Notes under the pieces: model-generated | What the model was told of the DNA's origin: nothing | What the model saw: only the letters and a program-made list of their open reading frames with translations | The model's database searches: none | NCBI GenBank assembly: GCA_943788145.1 | Contig: CALSPD010000013.1 | Span: forward strand, 62,001 to 126,000 | Direction of reading: 5' to 3' | DNA: 64,000 bases | From: an uncultured Flavobacteriales bacterium | GTDB lineage: Bacteria > Bacteroidota > Bacteroidia > Flavobacteriales_G > Salibacteraceae | Shown: positions 46,405 to 55,716 of the stretch, piece by piece | How the letters are laid out: each line of letters starts with the position of its first letter | How positions within the stretch are numbered: the stretch's first letter is position 1 | Position numbers and translations under genes: made by a program

Positions 46405-47640
46405 ATGGCTGATATTTTAGAAATGAAAATGCCCAGTCCGGGCGAATCTATTACAGAAGTTGAGGTAGCTCAACTATTGGTGAGCAATGGCGATATTGTT
46501 GAATTAGATCAACCCATAGCGGAAATCGATAGTGATAAAGCAACACTTGAATTAAACGCAGAGGCCGAAGGAAAGATCGAATTTCTAGTTGGCGAAGGCG
46601 ATACGGTAGAAATTGGACAAATCGTTTGTCGAATTGACACAAGCTTTAAGGCAGAAGCAAAACCAGAAAAAGTGGTGGCTCCTGAGGCGGCAAAAGTCGA
46701 AGCTAAGAAAAGCGAATCTGGAGCTAAGCCTTCTAATGAAGTTAGTGCTAAAGCTACACCTGTTGCTAAGGCTATGATTCAAGATAGTGGTGCGCCTGCC
46801 TCGAAAATTAAAGGTTCTGGTGAAGGAGGTAAAATACTCAAGAAAGATGTAGAAACCTACTTGTCAGGAGGTTTTGATACGTCCTCAAGCATGGCTGGAT
46901 GGGGCGGAGGAAGGGATGAGTCTCGTGAGAAAATGTCAAGTTTAAGACGAAAAATATCCACGCGTCTGGTTTCCGTTAAAAACGAAACTGCGATGCTCAC
47001 TACCTTCAATGAAGTTGACATGAGCTACATTATGGACCTTCGAAAGAAATACAAAGAAGCGTTTAAAGAGAAGCACGGAGTTGGTCTTGGTTTCATGTCT
47101 TTCTTTACCAAAGCTGTTACGGAAGCATTAGGTCAATTTCCGGCAGTGAATGCATATATCGATGGTCAAGAAATGGTATTCCACGACTATGCTGATATAG
47201 CCATTGCCGTGAGTAGCCCCAAGGGATTAATGGTACCAGTTTTAAGAAATGCTGAGCAAATGAATCTTGCTCAAATTGAATCTGGGATTAAGGAATTAGC
47301 GATAAAGGCAAGAGATGGAAAGCTTTCCATAGAGGAAATGACCGGTGGAACGTTTACGATTACCAATGGTGGAGTATTTGGTTCCATGTTAAGTACACCA
47401 ATTTTGAATCCGCCTCAGAGCGCGATATTGGGAATGCATAATATCGTTGAGCGCCCAGTAGCAATCAATGGCGAGGTAGTGATACGCCCTATCATGTATG
47501 TTGCCCTATCCTACGACCATCGAATTATTGATGGTAAAGAATCGGTGAGCTTCCTCGTTAAGGTCAAGGAAATGCTCGAAAATCCTGCTTGGATGTTATT
47601 TGGTGGTAAGGAGCCTGAAAAAGTTCTTCTTGGTCTATAG
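46405..47640 (+). CDS. sucB: Dihydrolipoyl succinyltransferase (E2 of 2-oxoglutarate dehydrogenase)
   Basis: A 411-residue protein with the standard three parts: lipoyl domain (1-80) with the lipoylated Lys in [11 protein letters not shown]; an Ala/Lys/Glu-rich linker and peripheral subunit-binding domain (about 115-155, [21 protein letters not shown]); and the catalytic core (about 180-411) with the active-site [16 protein letters not shown]. It transfers succinyl from E1 to CoA. Next to sucA, as usual. It converges with the 47643 gene, two bases apart. Confidence 0.97.
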   Translation: MADILEMKMPSPGESITEVEVAQLLVSNGDIVELDQPIAEIDSDKATLELNAEAEGKIEFLVGEGDTVEIGQIVCRIDTSFKAEAKPEKVVAPEAAKVEAKKSESGAKPSNEVSAKATPVAKAMIQDSGAPASKIKGSGEGGKILKKDVETYLSGGFDTSSSMAGWGGGRDESREKMSSLRRKISTRLVSVKNETAMLTTFNEVDMSYIMDLRKKYKEAFKEKHGVGLGFMSFFTKAVTEALGQFPAVNAYIDGQEMVFHDYADIAIAVSSPKGLMVPVLRNAEQMNLAQIESGIKELAIKARDGKLSIEEMTGGTFTITNGGVFGSMLSTPILNPPQSAILGMHNIVERPVAINGEVVIRPIMYVALSYDHRIIDGKESVSFLVKVKEMLENPAWMLFGGKEPEKVLLGL

Positions 47641-47642
47641 AA

Positions 47643-49814
47643 TCAACGAAGAAGCGCAATGATTCCATTCGTTTTCCAATATCGGCCAATCGGTTCTGTC
47701 ACTTCTATGGTGTAACTGTAAACCCCTATTGGGCAATCATCGCCAAGGTTTTCCATTTTACCATTCCATCCCGACAATGGATGCGTTGCCGTGTATACTT
47801 CGTGTCCCCATCTATCGTAAATAACCAAATTATACTTTTCCCATAGGAAGATGTTTGGATACCAAATGTCATTCGTGCCGTCTCCGTCAGGAGTAAAAGA
47901 GTTTGGAGTATAAAACAAATATTCAGGTGAAACTCTCAGCGTGTCAAATGCCGTGTCGATGCAACCATTTTCATGCTCAGCAACGAGCATTATGTGGTAA
48001 TCGCCAGTGTCTTCCAGAATAAGCTCGAATTCATTTCTATTAGTGTGAAATACGCTATCTAAATAAAATGAAATGTTTTGAGCTTTTGCGCTACTATCGA
48101 CCACTGTAAATTCTGGAATGAACATGCTGGCAAAGGGGTTTTCTACATAGATTTTTGCATGGGGCGATTCCTTGACTAGAAAGTGCTTTGGATAATAGTT
48201 TGTGACGGTGTCAATGCATAATGAATCCGTCATCATAACCACTTTGAATCGATGATAACCTTCTTTTTTCGAGTTGATATTGACGAAACTCGAATCTGAA
48301 ATAAGCGTATCGTCAAGGTACCACAAATAGTGAGGAGCCCCCGCAAATGTGGCGGTGGCCTCATATTCATTCAAAAAGGGAGAACAACTTTCTGCAAAGG
48401 GAGGGTCAATGGTAAATTGCGGGTTTTCAAGTACATCCACAAATTGCGCGTATTTCTTGACGCAGCCAAAGTCTTCATAAATTAGCATTACTTCATGTAG
48501 CCCTGTCGTTGGAAAGGCAAAATCGAGAAGACCAATTTGCTCGGATTCCATTATATAATTAATTGAATCGATTTGCCAAATAATATTCGTTGTTGGACGT
48601 GCGTATCCCGAGTGTATTAGATCATATTTCTGTCTATCAAAACACTGAGGGTCCGGCACCTCGAAATCCGGTTCAATGCGTGGAAGTACTCGATATTCCA
48701 TAAATGTTGTGTCGGAGCAGCCCACGGCTCCAATGGCGATTAGACGAATTTTATAAAGACCCGTATCTGGATAATTGTAAACGGGATTAGATTGAGTTGA
48801 TGTATCCAAAGTTGTGGTTGGATCGCCAAAATCCCAGATAAAAGATTTACCGAGTGTACTGATATTAAAAAATTGAAGTTCAAGGCCAATGCACTCCTCA
48901 ATAGCACTATCAATTGCAGCCGCGGCTTCAACTTCACAAAGCGTAGTTGTGACCTGGAAATCACGTCTAGTTACGCCTAGTTTTAAGTTGTTTCGATACT
49001 CTGTAACACATACTCCAAACACGTATGTCCCCAATTGACTGGGTCGGCCAGTAATTATTCCTGTACTATGATTGATTTCAAATGGAGGAGCAGACGATAT
49101 CTGATAGTTGGGGCCAAATCCATTCGCCCATGCCACCGTATCGAAAGGGGGAGCTGAAGGAGTGTCGGGCAAAGGTGTGCCGTTATTTCCACCAGAACCA
49201 CCACCATGCAAAGGCGTGCAAAAGCTGTAAGAAAGACTGTCTCCATCGGGATCTGTGGCGCTATAGTCCAATTCTAGATAGAGGCCAGTGCATAAAGCAA
49301 TGGGCGGTACTTCGTTAAAACTAGGTGAGCTGTTTGAAGTAGTTAGATTACTGCCGGGAATAAAAGCTGTATAAGTAGATCCGAATTGGCTCGGATTGAT
49401 CAGATTTACAGCGTTTGGAGTTCTACAACAGCGTTGATTTACCAGATGCACACCATTTGGAGGAACGTCAATTACAACCGTGTCTGAATAGATCATTTCG
49501 AGAATACACAAATCTGGTGGATCGGGTAAACAAGGGACTTCTACCACCAATGGCAGACGAGTACTGTCGTTGGGTCGAGGTAATTCGAAAACGCTGATTA
49601 ATTGGTTGCCAGCGGCATTATAAACAGAAACATAAGCAACGGGATCAAATTGTTGAACAGAGTTTCCTGAGGCGTAGCAATCCCTGTACATTCGAAGTTG
49701 AATGACATAAGTGTCGCCATTGACTTGTATATACGATATTTCTCCACCCACAAGATGTCCTGCTTGCGAGGAAATTCCTGTTAGAATGAATAGGATGAAA
49801 AATAGATAGCGCAT
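47643..49814 (-). CDS. T9SS type B cargo protein with PKD-like domains (723 aa)
   Basis: A signal peptide (MRYLFFILFILTGISSQA) precedes an N-terminal domain of about 270 residues beginning GHLVGGEISYIQVNG with LRMYRDCYASG, also found at the start of the 22327-25698 protein (HIQGMNITYVSVG, DFFRYCGG), together with the shared DPDGDSLSYSF segment. A PKD domain follows at about 300-385 (GKSFIWDFGDPTTT, NYPDTGLYKIRLI), then more Ig-like parts. The C-terminal CHU_C T9SS type B domain reads TPNSFTPDGDGTNDIW, YDRWGHEVYTA and ends NGIIALLR. The frame extends to a TTG at 49826, but the ATG at 49814 starts the signal peptide. Probably surface-displayed. Confidence 0.9.
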   Translation of the reverse strand: MRYLFFILFILTGISSQAGHLVGGEISYIQVNGDTYVIQLRMYRDCYASGNSVQQFDPVAYVSVYNAAGNQLISVFELPRPNDSTRLPLVVEVPCLPDPPDLCILEMIYSDTVVIDVPPNGVHLVNQRCCRTPNAVNLINPSQFGSTYTAFIPGSNLTTSNSSPSFNEVPPIALCTGLYLELDYSATDPDGDSLSYSFCTPLHGGGSGGNNGTPLPDTPSAPPFDTVAWANGFGPNYQISSAPPFEINHSTGIITGRPSQLGTYVFGVCVTEYRNNLKLGVTRRDFQVTTTLCEVEAAAAIDSAIEECIGLELQFFNISTLGKSFIWDFGDPTTTLDTSTQSNPVYNYPDTGLYKIRLIAIGAVGCSDTTFMEYRVLPRIEPDFEVPDPQCFDRQKYDLIHSGYARPTTNIIWQIDSINYIMESEQIGLLDFAFPTTGLHEVMLIYEDFGCVKKYAQFVDVLENPQFTIDPPFAESCSPFLNEYEATATFAGAPHYLWYLDDTLISDSSFVNINSKKEGYHRFKVVMMTDSLCIDTVTNYYPKHFLVKESPHAKIYVENPFASMFIPEFTVVDSSAKAQNISFYLDSVFHTNRNEFELILEDTGDYHIMLVAEHENGCIDTAFDTLRVSPEYLFYTPNSFTPDGDGTNDIWYPNIFLWEKYNLVIYDRWGHEVYTATHPLSGWNGKMENLGDDCPIGVYSYTIEVTEPIGRYWKTNGIIALLR

Positions 49815-49879
49815 GTAAGTGCTCAAGGTGCGATTTTTTAAGCTTCAAAAAATACCTTTCATGGCCGAGTCGAGCATTG

Positions 49880-50497
49880 CTAATCCTCTTCTTCGGCCAC
49901 CACTTCTTTGACTTCAGGTAGCATTCGATCAAATAAAGCCTGAATGCCAGCTTTTAAAGTAACCGTGGAAGAAGGACAGCCATTACAGGCTCCTTTAAGT
50001 ACAACCGACAATTTCCCGGCTTCATAGGATTTAAAATGAATGGCTCCACCATCGCCCTCCACTGCCGGGCGAACATATTCGTCCAGTATTTCGACTATTT
50101 GCTCTTCAATGGGTCCGTGTGCCTTCTTATGATCGGATTGCCCAACTTTTATTTCGGAGACATCAGTTGCCGACTCTGGCTTAACATTATCCTTTAAAAT
50201 GGGTTGGCCTGCATTTAAATAATTACTTAAGTATTCACGAAGCTCAAGCATCACTTCATCCCATTCTACGCCATCCATTTTTGAAATCGTAATGAAGTTT
50301 TGCGCGATAAAAACACCAGTTACAAAAGGAAAGCTAAAGATTCTTTGTGCTAAGGGAGATGCTTCTGCAGAAGCTTCATTTTTAAAGTCGAACACGCGTC
50401 CATACTCAGATAGAAGGTGATTTGCAACAAATTTCATTGTGGCCGGATTTGGAGTAACCTCGGCATAAATCATAAAAGGAAGGGTTTTCTCGCTCAT
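49880..50497 (-). CDS. NifU family Fe-S scaffold with Nfu N-terminal domain
   Basis: A 205-residue cytosolic protein. The N-terminal Nfu domain (AEVTPNPATMKFVAN, then FVTGVFIAQNFITISK) is joined by a linker to the NifU C-terminal domain (about 125-200), whose GACNGCPSSTVTLKAGI holds the CxxC cluster ligands, and VRPAVEGDGGAI precedes it. Such proteins carry assembled Fe-S clusters to client enzymes; the two radical-SAM and rhodanese-like Fe-S/Zn users in the window need such a supply, though no direct link is shown. A TACCTTCG box lies 16 nt before the ATG. Divergent from the gamma-carbonic anhydrase gene. Confidence 0.92.
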   Translation of the reverse strand: MSEKTLPFMIYAEVTPNPATMKFVANHLLSEYGRVFDFKNEASAEASPLAQRIFSFPFVTGVFIAQNFITISKMDGVEWDEVMLELREYLSNYLNAGQPILKDNVKPESATDVSEIKVGQSDHKKAHGPIEEQIVEILDEYVRPAVEGDGGAIHFKSYEAGKLSVVLKGACNGCPSSTVTLKAGIQALFDRMLPEVKEVVAEEED

Positions 50498-50513
50498 GTC
50501 TTATGGTAAAACG

Positions 50514-50521
50514 CGAAGGTA
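50514..50521 (-). promoter_or_regulatory. Candidate -7 box of the NifU-type gene
   Basis: Minus strand TACCTTCG (TAnnTTyG), 16 nt before the ATG at 50497. The same octamer precedes mreB and the RND gene. No -33 element seen. Confidence 0.4.
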
Positions 50522-50537
50522 CAATTCGAAACCGCCT

Positions 50538-50545
50538 TATTTTCG
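50538..50545 (+). promoter_or_regulatory. Candidate -7 box of the gamma-carbonic anhydrase gene
   Basis: TATTTTCG (TAnnTTyG), 17 nt before the ATG at 50563. No -33 element. It also shows that the longer frame from 50503 is unlikely. Confidence 0.35.
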
Positions 50546-50562
50546 CTCAAATAATTATTGAT

Positions 50563-51075
50563 ATGCCCACTATTTTACCGGTTAAAGGTGTCTTGCCAGA
50601 GTTTGGCACCAATTGTTTTATAGCGCCCAATGCAACTATAGTTGGCGATGTTATTATAGGTGATGAATGTTCGTTTTGGTTCAATGCCGTTGTTCGAGGA
50701 GACGTGAATGCCATTCGTTTAGGAAATAAAGTGAATGTCCAAGACGGTGCCGTGATTCACTGTACTTATGAAAAAACCAAAACCATCATAGGAAATAACG
50801 TGTCAATAGGCCACAATGCGCTAGTACATGGATGTGAAATCCACGATAATGTTTTAATCGGAATGGGAGCTATTGTTATGGACAATGTCGTTGTTGAGTC
50901 TGGGTCAATTATCGCGGCAGGTGCAGTCGTGCTCGAGGGGACAAAAATTAAGTCTGGTTCCTTGTATGCAGGGGTGCCGGCAAAATTCGTTAAGGAAGTT
51001 TCCAGAGATTTAAGAGAAGGGGAAATCGAACGCATTGCTAAAAACTATGCGCTATATAGCAGTTGGTTCAAATAG
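50563..51075 (+). CDS. Gamma-carbonic anhydrase family protein
   Basis: A 170-residue left-handed beta-helix protein with hexapeptide repeats (IVGDVIIGDECSFWFNAVVRGD, IGNNVSIGHNALVHGCEI, IGMGAIVMDNVVV). The three zinc-binding His positions are represented by H in AVIHCTYE, IGHNALVH and nearby. The family includes carbonic anhydrases and acetyltransferase-like proteins (YrdA/PaaY) whose real reaction is often unproven. The upstream frame reaches 50503, but the ATG at 50563 gives the family-typical start. Its stop is 2 bp from the convergent murI. Confidence 0.9.
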   Translation: MPTILPVKGVLPEFGTNCFIAPNATIVGDVIIGDECSFWFNAVVRGDVNAIRLGNKVNVQDGAVIHCTYEKTKTIIGNNVSIGHNALVHGCEIHDNVLIGMGAIVMDNVVVESGSIIAAGAVVLEGTKIKSGSLYAGVPAKFVKEVSRDLREGEIERIAKNYALYSSWFK

Positions 51076-51077
51076 AA

Positions 51078-51863
51078 TTAGAAATCTAAGGCAGTGCTGG
51101 TGATTGGCGATGAGCTTCCTTTCAATTGCGCTGCAAATGCCTTCAGCACTTCGAGTTTTCCATTTGTATAGAAATTGTGTTCTGGAGGCGTGATTGAAGC
51201 TAGATCATAGCTTTCAATAATATGCCTTGTTCTTCTTGCAACAGCATCGCCTGAATCAATGATTGCAATATTATTTGGAACAATTGATTTAATAATTGGA
51301 GTTAAAAAAGGGTAATGTGTGCATCCTAAGACAATATTGTCAACACCTGCTTCCACCATAGGGTTTAGGTATTTTTCCAATAAAGGGCGAGCATCCTCTA
51401 ATGAACCCGATTCCACGATTTGAACTAATCCGGTGCCGGCTGTTTCAATGATTTCAACAGAGCCTCTAAAGGCTTTAGAGGTGTTTAAAAACAACTCACT
51501 CGCGAAGGTACCCTGAGTGGCTAAAATGCCAATCTTTCCAGTAACGGTGCTAATTGCCGCGGGTTTGGTAGCAGGTTCAATTCCTATGAAGGGTATATTG
51601 TAATGTGAACGAAGATCTTCGATGGCGTTGGTAGTAGCCGTGTTGCATGCTACAACAATTAATTTGGCCTCATGCTTGAGAAGGAGATCTACATTTTTAA
51701 AGCTAAAGTGTTTGATTTTCTCTATAGGCTTCTCGCCATAAGGAGCATTTTTACTATCAGCTAAATAAATGGTTGACTCATTGGGAAGCATTGCATTTAC
51801 TGCTTTCCATATACTTAATCCCCCTATTCCGGAATCAAAAAAGCCAATTGGACGATTGTTCAT
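51078..51863 (-). CDS. murI: Glutamate racemase
   Basis: A 261-residue cytosolic enzyme that makes D-glutamate for peptidoglycan. The N-terminal RPIGFFDSGIGGLS, the first catalytic Cys in VACNTATTNA and the second in LGCTHYPFL are intact. The ATG at 51863 gives the family start; the frame extends to a TTG at 51884 inside a terminator hairpin. That hairpin ends 3 bp before the ATG, leaving no room for a promoter, so murI must be read through it. Last gene of the envelope cluster. Confidence 0.95.
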   Translation of the reverse strand: MNNRPIGFFDSGIGGLSIWKAVNAMLPNESTIYLADSKNAPYGEKPIEKIKHFSFKNVDLLLKHEAKLIVVACNTATTNAIEDLRSHYNIPFIGIEPATKPAAISTVTGKIGILATQGTFASELFLNTSKAFRGSVEIIETAGTGLVQIVESGSLEDARPLLEKYLNPMVEAGVDNIVLGCTHYPFLTPIIKSIVPNNIAIIDSGDAVARRTRHIIESYDLASITPPEHNFYTNGKLEVLKAFAAQLKGSSSPITSTALDF

Positions 51864-51866
51864 ACC

Positions 51867-51891
51867 AAAAAAAACCCGACTCAAGGTCGGG
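51867..51891 (-). terminator. Terminator-like hairpin between ompH and murI
   Basis: On the minus strand CCCGAC, loop CTTGA, GTCGGG, then eight Ts (51867-51874), ending 3 nt before the murI ATG. It ends the ompH transcript, at least in part. Confidence 0.75.
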
Positions 51892-51898
51892 CGTTTTT

Positions 51899-52453
51899 TT
51901 ATTTAGTTGGAGTGGCTGGGGCGGCAGGAGCCACCGGAGCGGCCGTAATGCCTAGTTTCTTTTTGACAATATCCATAATATCATCCCCTTCTGGTTGATA
52001 AAGTAGGGAGCCAGAACTTGTGTCAAACACATAGCTATATCCACCTTCCGAAGAAACATCTTCAATGGCCTTTTTAGCTCGATCCAAAATCGGTTGATAC
52101 ACCTCAGCTTCTTTTTTGCCTAGTGATTGTTGAGCATTTTGTTGAAAGCTCTGTATACGTTGTTCTAAGTTTTGAATTTCTTCAGCTTTTGTTTCGGCAA
52201 TAATGTCGGACATTACAGCTTCATTTTCGCGATAATCTTTGACTTTCGACTCCCATTCGGTACTCATTGCCTGAAGTTGCTTTTCGAGTTGCATAGCAAA
52301 GGTTTCTAGGGTTTTGTCGGCTGTTGCCTTCTCCGGCATTGCCTCTAGCAAAAGCTGTGAGTCAATATGTCCAAACTTCATTTTGGACTGACCAATTGCA
52401 CTTCCGCTTAGAAGTGCAGCACATAATATCATCGTTAAATATCTCATCATCAA
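51899..52453 (-). CDS. OmpH/Skp-family periplasmic chaperone, second copy
   Basis: A 184-residue protein with a signal peptide (RYLTMILCAALLSGSAIGQ), then MKFGHIDSQLLLEAMPE, the small Skp core, long charged coiled-coil helices (EESKVKDYRENEAV, AEEIQNLEQRIQSFQQNAQQ), and a core-closing GGYSYVFDTSSGSLLYQPEGDDI. A Pro/Ala tail (APVAPAAPATPTK) ends it. Skp-type proteins hold unfolded outer-membrane barrels in the periplasm and pass them to BamA. It lies directly downstream of a paralogue and of bamA. The start may be 52453 or the third ATG at 52447. Confidence 0.9.
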   Translation of the reverse strand: MMMRYLTMILCAALLSGSAIGQSKMKFGHIDSQLLLEAMPEKATADKTLETFAMQLEKQLQAMSTEWESKVKDYRENEAVMSDIIAETKAEEIQNLEQRIQSFQQNAQQSLGKKEAEVYQPILDRAKKAIEDVSSEGGYSYVFDTSSGSLLYQPEGDDIMDIVKKKLGITAAPVAPAAPATPTK

Positions 52454-52484
52454 TTATTTTGGGTTTGCAAATAAAGCAGTTAAA

Positions 52485-53015
52485 TCATTCAGTAGGAGCG
52501 GAGAATCCAAGTCTTTGGAGAATTTCTTCGCTTTGATCGTATTTCGGATTGGCGTAGATAAGTGCGGAACTTGACGCAGCCTTATCAAAGATCACAGCAT
52601 AGCTCTTTTGCTCTGCCATTTTTCGAACTGCATCGAAGACCGAATCTTGAATAGGTTTAATCAATTCTTGCCGTAGTTTGAAGAGTTCGCCATCCACACC
52701 GAATTTTTCCCGCTGCAAGTCTTTTGCCTCTTTTTCTTTCTTTATTATTTCGTCTTCTTTTTGTTTCCTCAATTCCGGAGTCAACAATACCTGCTCGGCC
52801 TTGTATGCGGAGTACATTTTCTCGATTTCGTCATAGCGGGCTTCAATTTGCTTTTGCCATTTTTCGGCCTGAGCATCGATTTCTGTTTGAGCTTCTTGAT
52901 AGGCAGGAATTTGTTCAAGAATAAAATCGGTGTCTATAAATGCATAACGCTGCGCGTTTCCCGAAAGGCTAATCGCTAGAATTGCGATAGATAATAAAAT
53001 GAATTTTGATTTCAT
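52485..53015 (-). CDS. OmpH/Skp-family periplasmic chaperone, first copy
   Basis: A 176-residue Skp-type protein: signal peptide (MKSKFILLSIAILAISLSGNAQ), RYAFIDTDFILEQIPAYQEA, a helical coiled-coil (WQKQIEARYDEIEKMYSAYKAEQ, EIIKKEKEAKDLQREKF), and SYAVIFDKAASSSALIYANPKYD. The frame extends to 53081 inside the end of bamA, but the ATG at 53015 begins the signal peptide. It follows bamA by 10 bp. The pair with the 51899 gene is a tandem duplication, the copies about 30 bp apart, common in this phylum. Confidence 0.92.
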   Translation of the reverse strand: MKSKFILLSIAILAISLSGNAQRYAFIDTDFILEQIPAYQEAQTEIDAQAEKWQKQIEARYDEIEKMYSAYKAEQVLLTPELRKQKEDEIIKKEKEAKDLQREKFGVDGELFKLRQELIKPIQDSVFDAVRKMAEQKSYAVIFDKAASSSALIYANPKYDQSEEILQRLGFSAPTE

Positions 53016-53025
53016 AAAGTAAAAA

Positions 53026-55716
53026 TTAAAGATCCCCAAACTGATATCCAAGCGTGAAATGGAATCGAGATCGCTGTGCATTGAGACCGGAATTAATATC
53101 TGGACGACCAGTGGTGTCGTCTAAACGGTAGGCCCAATCTACACCCAACAATCCGAACATTGGTAAGAAAATACGAATGCCCACACCGGTTGATTTATAC
53201 ACATCGAAGGGATTAAATGATTTGAAATTTGACCAACTGTTTCCGGCTTCTGCAAAAGCTAGGCCATAGGCTGTGAAGCTTTGGCTTAGTGAAAACGGAT
53301 ATCGGAGTTCCATAGTGTATTTGTTGATCAAAGTCGCACCGTTTGTCGGGGAAAGGCCTCCTCCGCCATACCCCCTCAAGGATATGAATTCTCGTGAATC
53401 GATACCGCCCAATGCGATACCAGTCGTAGAAAATGGGTCACCACCTAAATAGAATCGTTCGAATGGAACACTACCTACTTTGCGATTGTAGTGACCTAAA
53501 GCTCCAAATCCAACTTTCGTATAGAGTACGAGTTTGTGTTTTCGTTGTTTGCCAATTAAGCCTGTATAATAAGCCCAGGAAAATTTCCATTTCTGGTATT
53601 CTAAAAATTTGAAGCGATCTGCAGCTTCTAAATTGGTGTAGTCTCTTCCATTTAAGAGTGAGTAGGGCGGAGTAAACTGGCCTGAGAATGCCATATCTGA
53701 TCCCATACTTGGGAAAATGTTGTCGTCAATAGAACGTCTTGATAGAATGAACTTCCCGTAAAAATTATAAGCTTGTCCAGTTTGGAAGAAGAATTGATTG
53801 TAGTTCTGTAAGGTGTATTGTTGCGCACTCGCTTCAAAAATCAGACTGAAATAATTATCGGGCCACGTTAACCTATTTCCCAATTGGGCCGTCAGTCCCA
53901 TTCGTTGGAAGTAAGAACGATCGATGTTGAAGATTTTTCCTGCATCCGTAACTACATACTTCTTATTGTTCGCGCCTAGGGTATAGAACGAATAAAAGCT
54001 ACTTACTGAAAGGGATGTTGGTTTCTTGCCACCTAGCCAAGGTTCTGTGAACGACACATTAAAGGCTTGATATTGTCGACCATTTGTGTTGAAACTCACA
54101 CCTAATTTTTGCCCATCTCCTGAAGGCAATGGTCCGTTCCATTCACGCGGTTTAAAAATATTTTTAGAAGAGAAATTATTGAATTGAACCCCTACCGTTG
54201 CGACTAATATGCCGCCACCATAACCACCTTGTAGGGTTAATTGATCGTTTGGTTTTTCCGACACCACATATTCGATGTCTACTGTTCCAGAGCCTGGATC
54301 AGGTGTCGGGATCACGTTCATGGTTTCTGGATCAAAGAACCCTAAAACATTTAGCTGTTGTTGAGAACGAATAATGTCTGCTCGACTAAATAATTGACCA
54401 GGCATCGTGTACAATTCACGCATAACCACATGATCGTTTGTTTTTGTGTTGCCCGAAACCGATACTCGATTGATGGTCGCTTGCCCACCCTCATACATGC
54501 GAATTTCCAAATCGATGCTATCACGTCCTACTAAAATTTCTACTGGATCTAATTGGAAAAAGAGGTAACCATTATCCATATATAGTGAAGTCACGTCTCC
54601 TCCAGCAGGATCCATATACAACCGTGATTCTAATTTGGCCGGGTCGTAGATGTCACCCTTTTTGATACTTAATCTATCCGTAAGCTCCTTCGAAGTGTGC
54701 TTTGTGTTGCCTATCCATTTGATGTTTCTGAAATAGTATTGATCACCTTCGGAAAGGTGCATCCCTATGCTAATGGAATGTTCGCCAGTCGTGAACGTGC
54801 TGTCCTTAAGGATTCTCGCATCTCTAAAACCTTTTTGGTTGTATTTGGCTATGATAAGCTCTTTGTCCCCGTTAAAGTTTTTCTCAAGATATTTTGAAGA
54901 TTTGAAGATTTTGATTTTAATATGGTCAAATCCGTAATGAAGGGTTGTAAGGGGCATTGTCTTTCTGTCATTCCAAAGTTGTCTCCATAAGGTTAATCCT
55001 AATGTATCCAAATCATAGAAAGGCTTGAAAACACTTCTTTCCTTAGTTTCCTTGAGCGTTCTTCTTAGCTGATAGTCATTGAAAAATGAATTTCCTGTTA
55101 TTTGGATGTGGTCTATTCGAACTTTCTTCTTTCTATCGACAGTAATGAACAGTTCCACTTTGTCCCTGAAAATGCTATCGGGCTGTTGACGAATGTCCAC
55201 AGTAGCATTCAGAAAGCCCTTGTCAGCGTAAAAATTATAGACTTTCTGCTGGGTTGATATGAGTAGGTTTTCGGTTACAATTTTCTCCTTATAGAGGTTT
55301 ATCTTCTCTCGAATATCGTCAGCTTCAGATTTTGTGACTTTACCTTCAAATCTAAAACGGGAGAGACGCGGGCGTTCCTGAATTTGAATAATGAGGTATA
55401 TTTTTTTCCCATCAATTCGATCGGATAGTATTTGTACATCACTGAATAAATCTTGTTTCCATAGTTTCCGGATGGCTTCGGCCGTTTCTTCTCCAGGAAT
55501 ATCTATGACGTCACCTATTGCGAGTCCAGATAACAAGCGAATTGCTCCTTCATCGAGGTTTTTTGTCCCCTCTACCGTTATTCCCGCAATTTCGTATTCT
55601 TTCGGATTTGAGTACGAAATATTCGATCCAGAACCCAGATTTACCTGCCCTAATAGTGAGCTAGGAATTGAGTAAACAGCGATTAATAACGTTAAGGATA
55701 GGAAGAGTTTTCTCAT
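53026..55716 (-). CDS. bamA: Outer membrane protein assembly factor BamA
   Basis: An 896-residue outer-membrane protein: signal peptide, five POTRA domains (about 40-440, first one starting IAGITVEGTKNLDEGAIRLLSGL, later INRVSVSGNTKTNDHVVMREL), and a C-terminal 16-stranded barrel (about 470-896) with the LRGYGGGG loop matching the conserved RGF/RGY motif and ending FHFTLGYQFGDL. It folds and inserts barrels into the outer membrane. Its ATG overlaps the end of uppS by 4 bp, and ompH follows by 10 bp: precursor synthesis, insertion machine and chaperones in one operon. Confidence 0.95.
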   Translation of the reverse strand: MRKLFLSLTLLIAVYSIPSSLLGQVNLGSGSNISYSNPKEYEIAGITVEGTKNLDEGAIRLLSGLAIGDVIDIPGEETAEAIRKLWKQDLFSDVQILSDRIDGKKIYLIIQIQERPRLSRFRFEGKVTKSEADDIREKINLYKEKIVTENLLISTQQKVYNFYADKGFLNATVDIRQQPDSIFRDKVELFITVDRKKKVRIDHIQITGNSFFNDYQLRRTLKETKERSVFKPFYDLDTLGLTLWRQLWNDRKTMPLTTLHYGFDHIKIKIFKSSKYLEKNFNGDKELIIAKYNQKGFRDARILKDSTFTTGEHSISIGMHLSEGDQYYFRNIKWIGNTKHTSKELTDRLSIKKGDIYDPAKLESRLYMDPAGGDVTSLYMDNGYLFFQLDPVEILVGRDSIDLEIRMYEGGQATINRVSVSGNTKTNDHVVMRELYTMPGQLFSRADIIRSQQQLNVLGFFDPETMNVIPTPDPGSGTVDIEYVVSEKPNDQLTLQGGYGGGILVATVGVQFNNFSSKNIFKPREWNGPLPSGDGQKLGVSFNTNGRQYQAFNVSFTEPWLGGKKPTSLSVSSFYSFYTLGANNKKYVVTDAGKIFNIDRSYFQRMGLTAQLGNRLTWPDNYFSLIFEASAQQYTLQNYNQFFFQTGQAYNFYGKFILSRRSIDDNIFPSMGSDMAFSGQFTPPYSLLNGRDYTNLEAADRFKFLEYQKWKFSWAYYTGLIGKQRKHKLVLYTKVGFGALGHYNRKVGSVPFERFYLGGDPFSTTGIALGGIDSREFISLRGYGGGGLSPTNGATLINKYTMELRYPFSLSQSFTAYGLAFAEAGNSWSNFKSFNPFDVYKSTGVGIRIFLPMFGLLGVDWAYRLDDTTGRPDINSGLNAQRSRFHFTLGYQFGDL

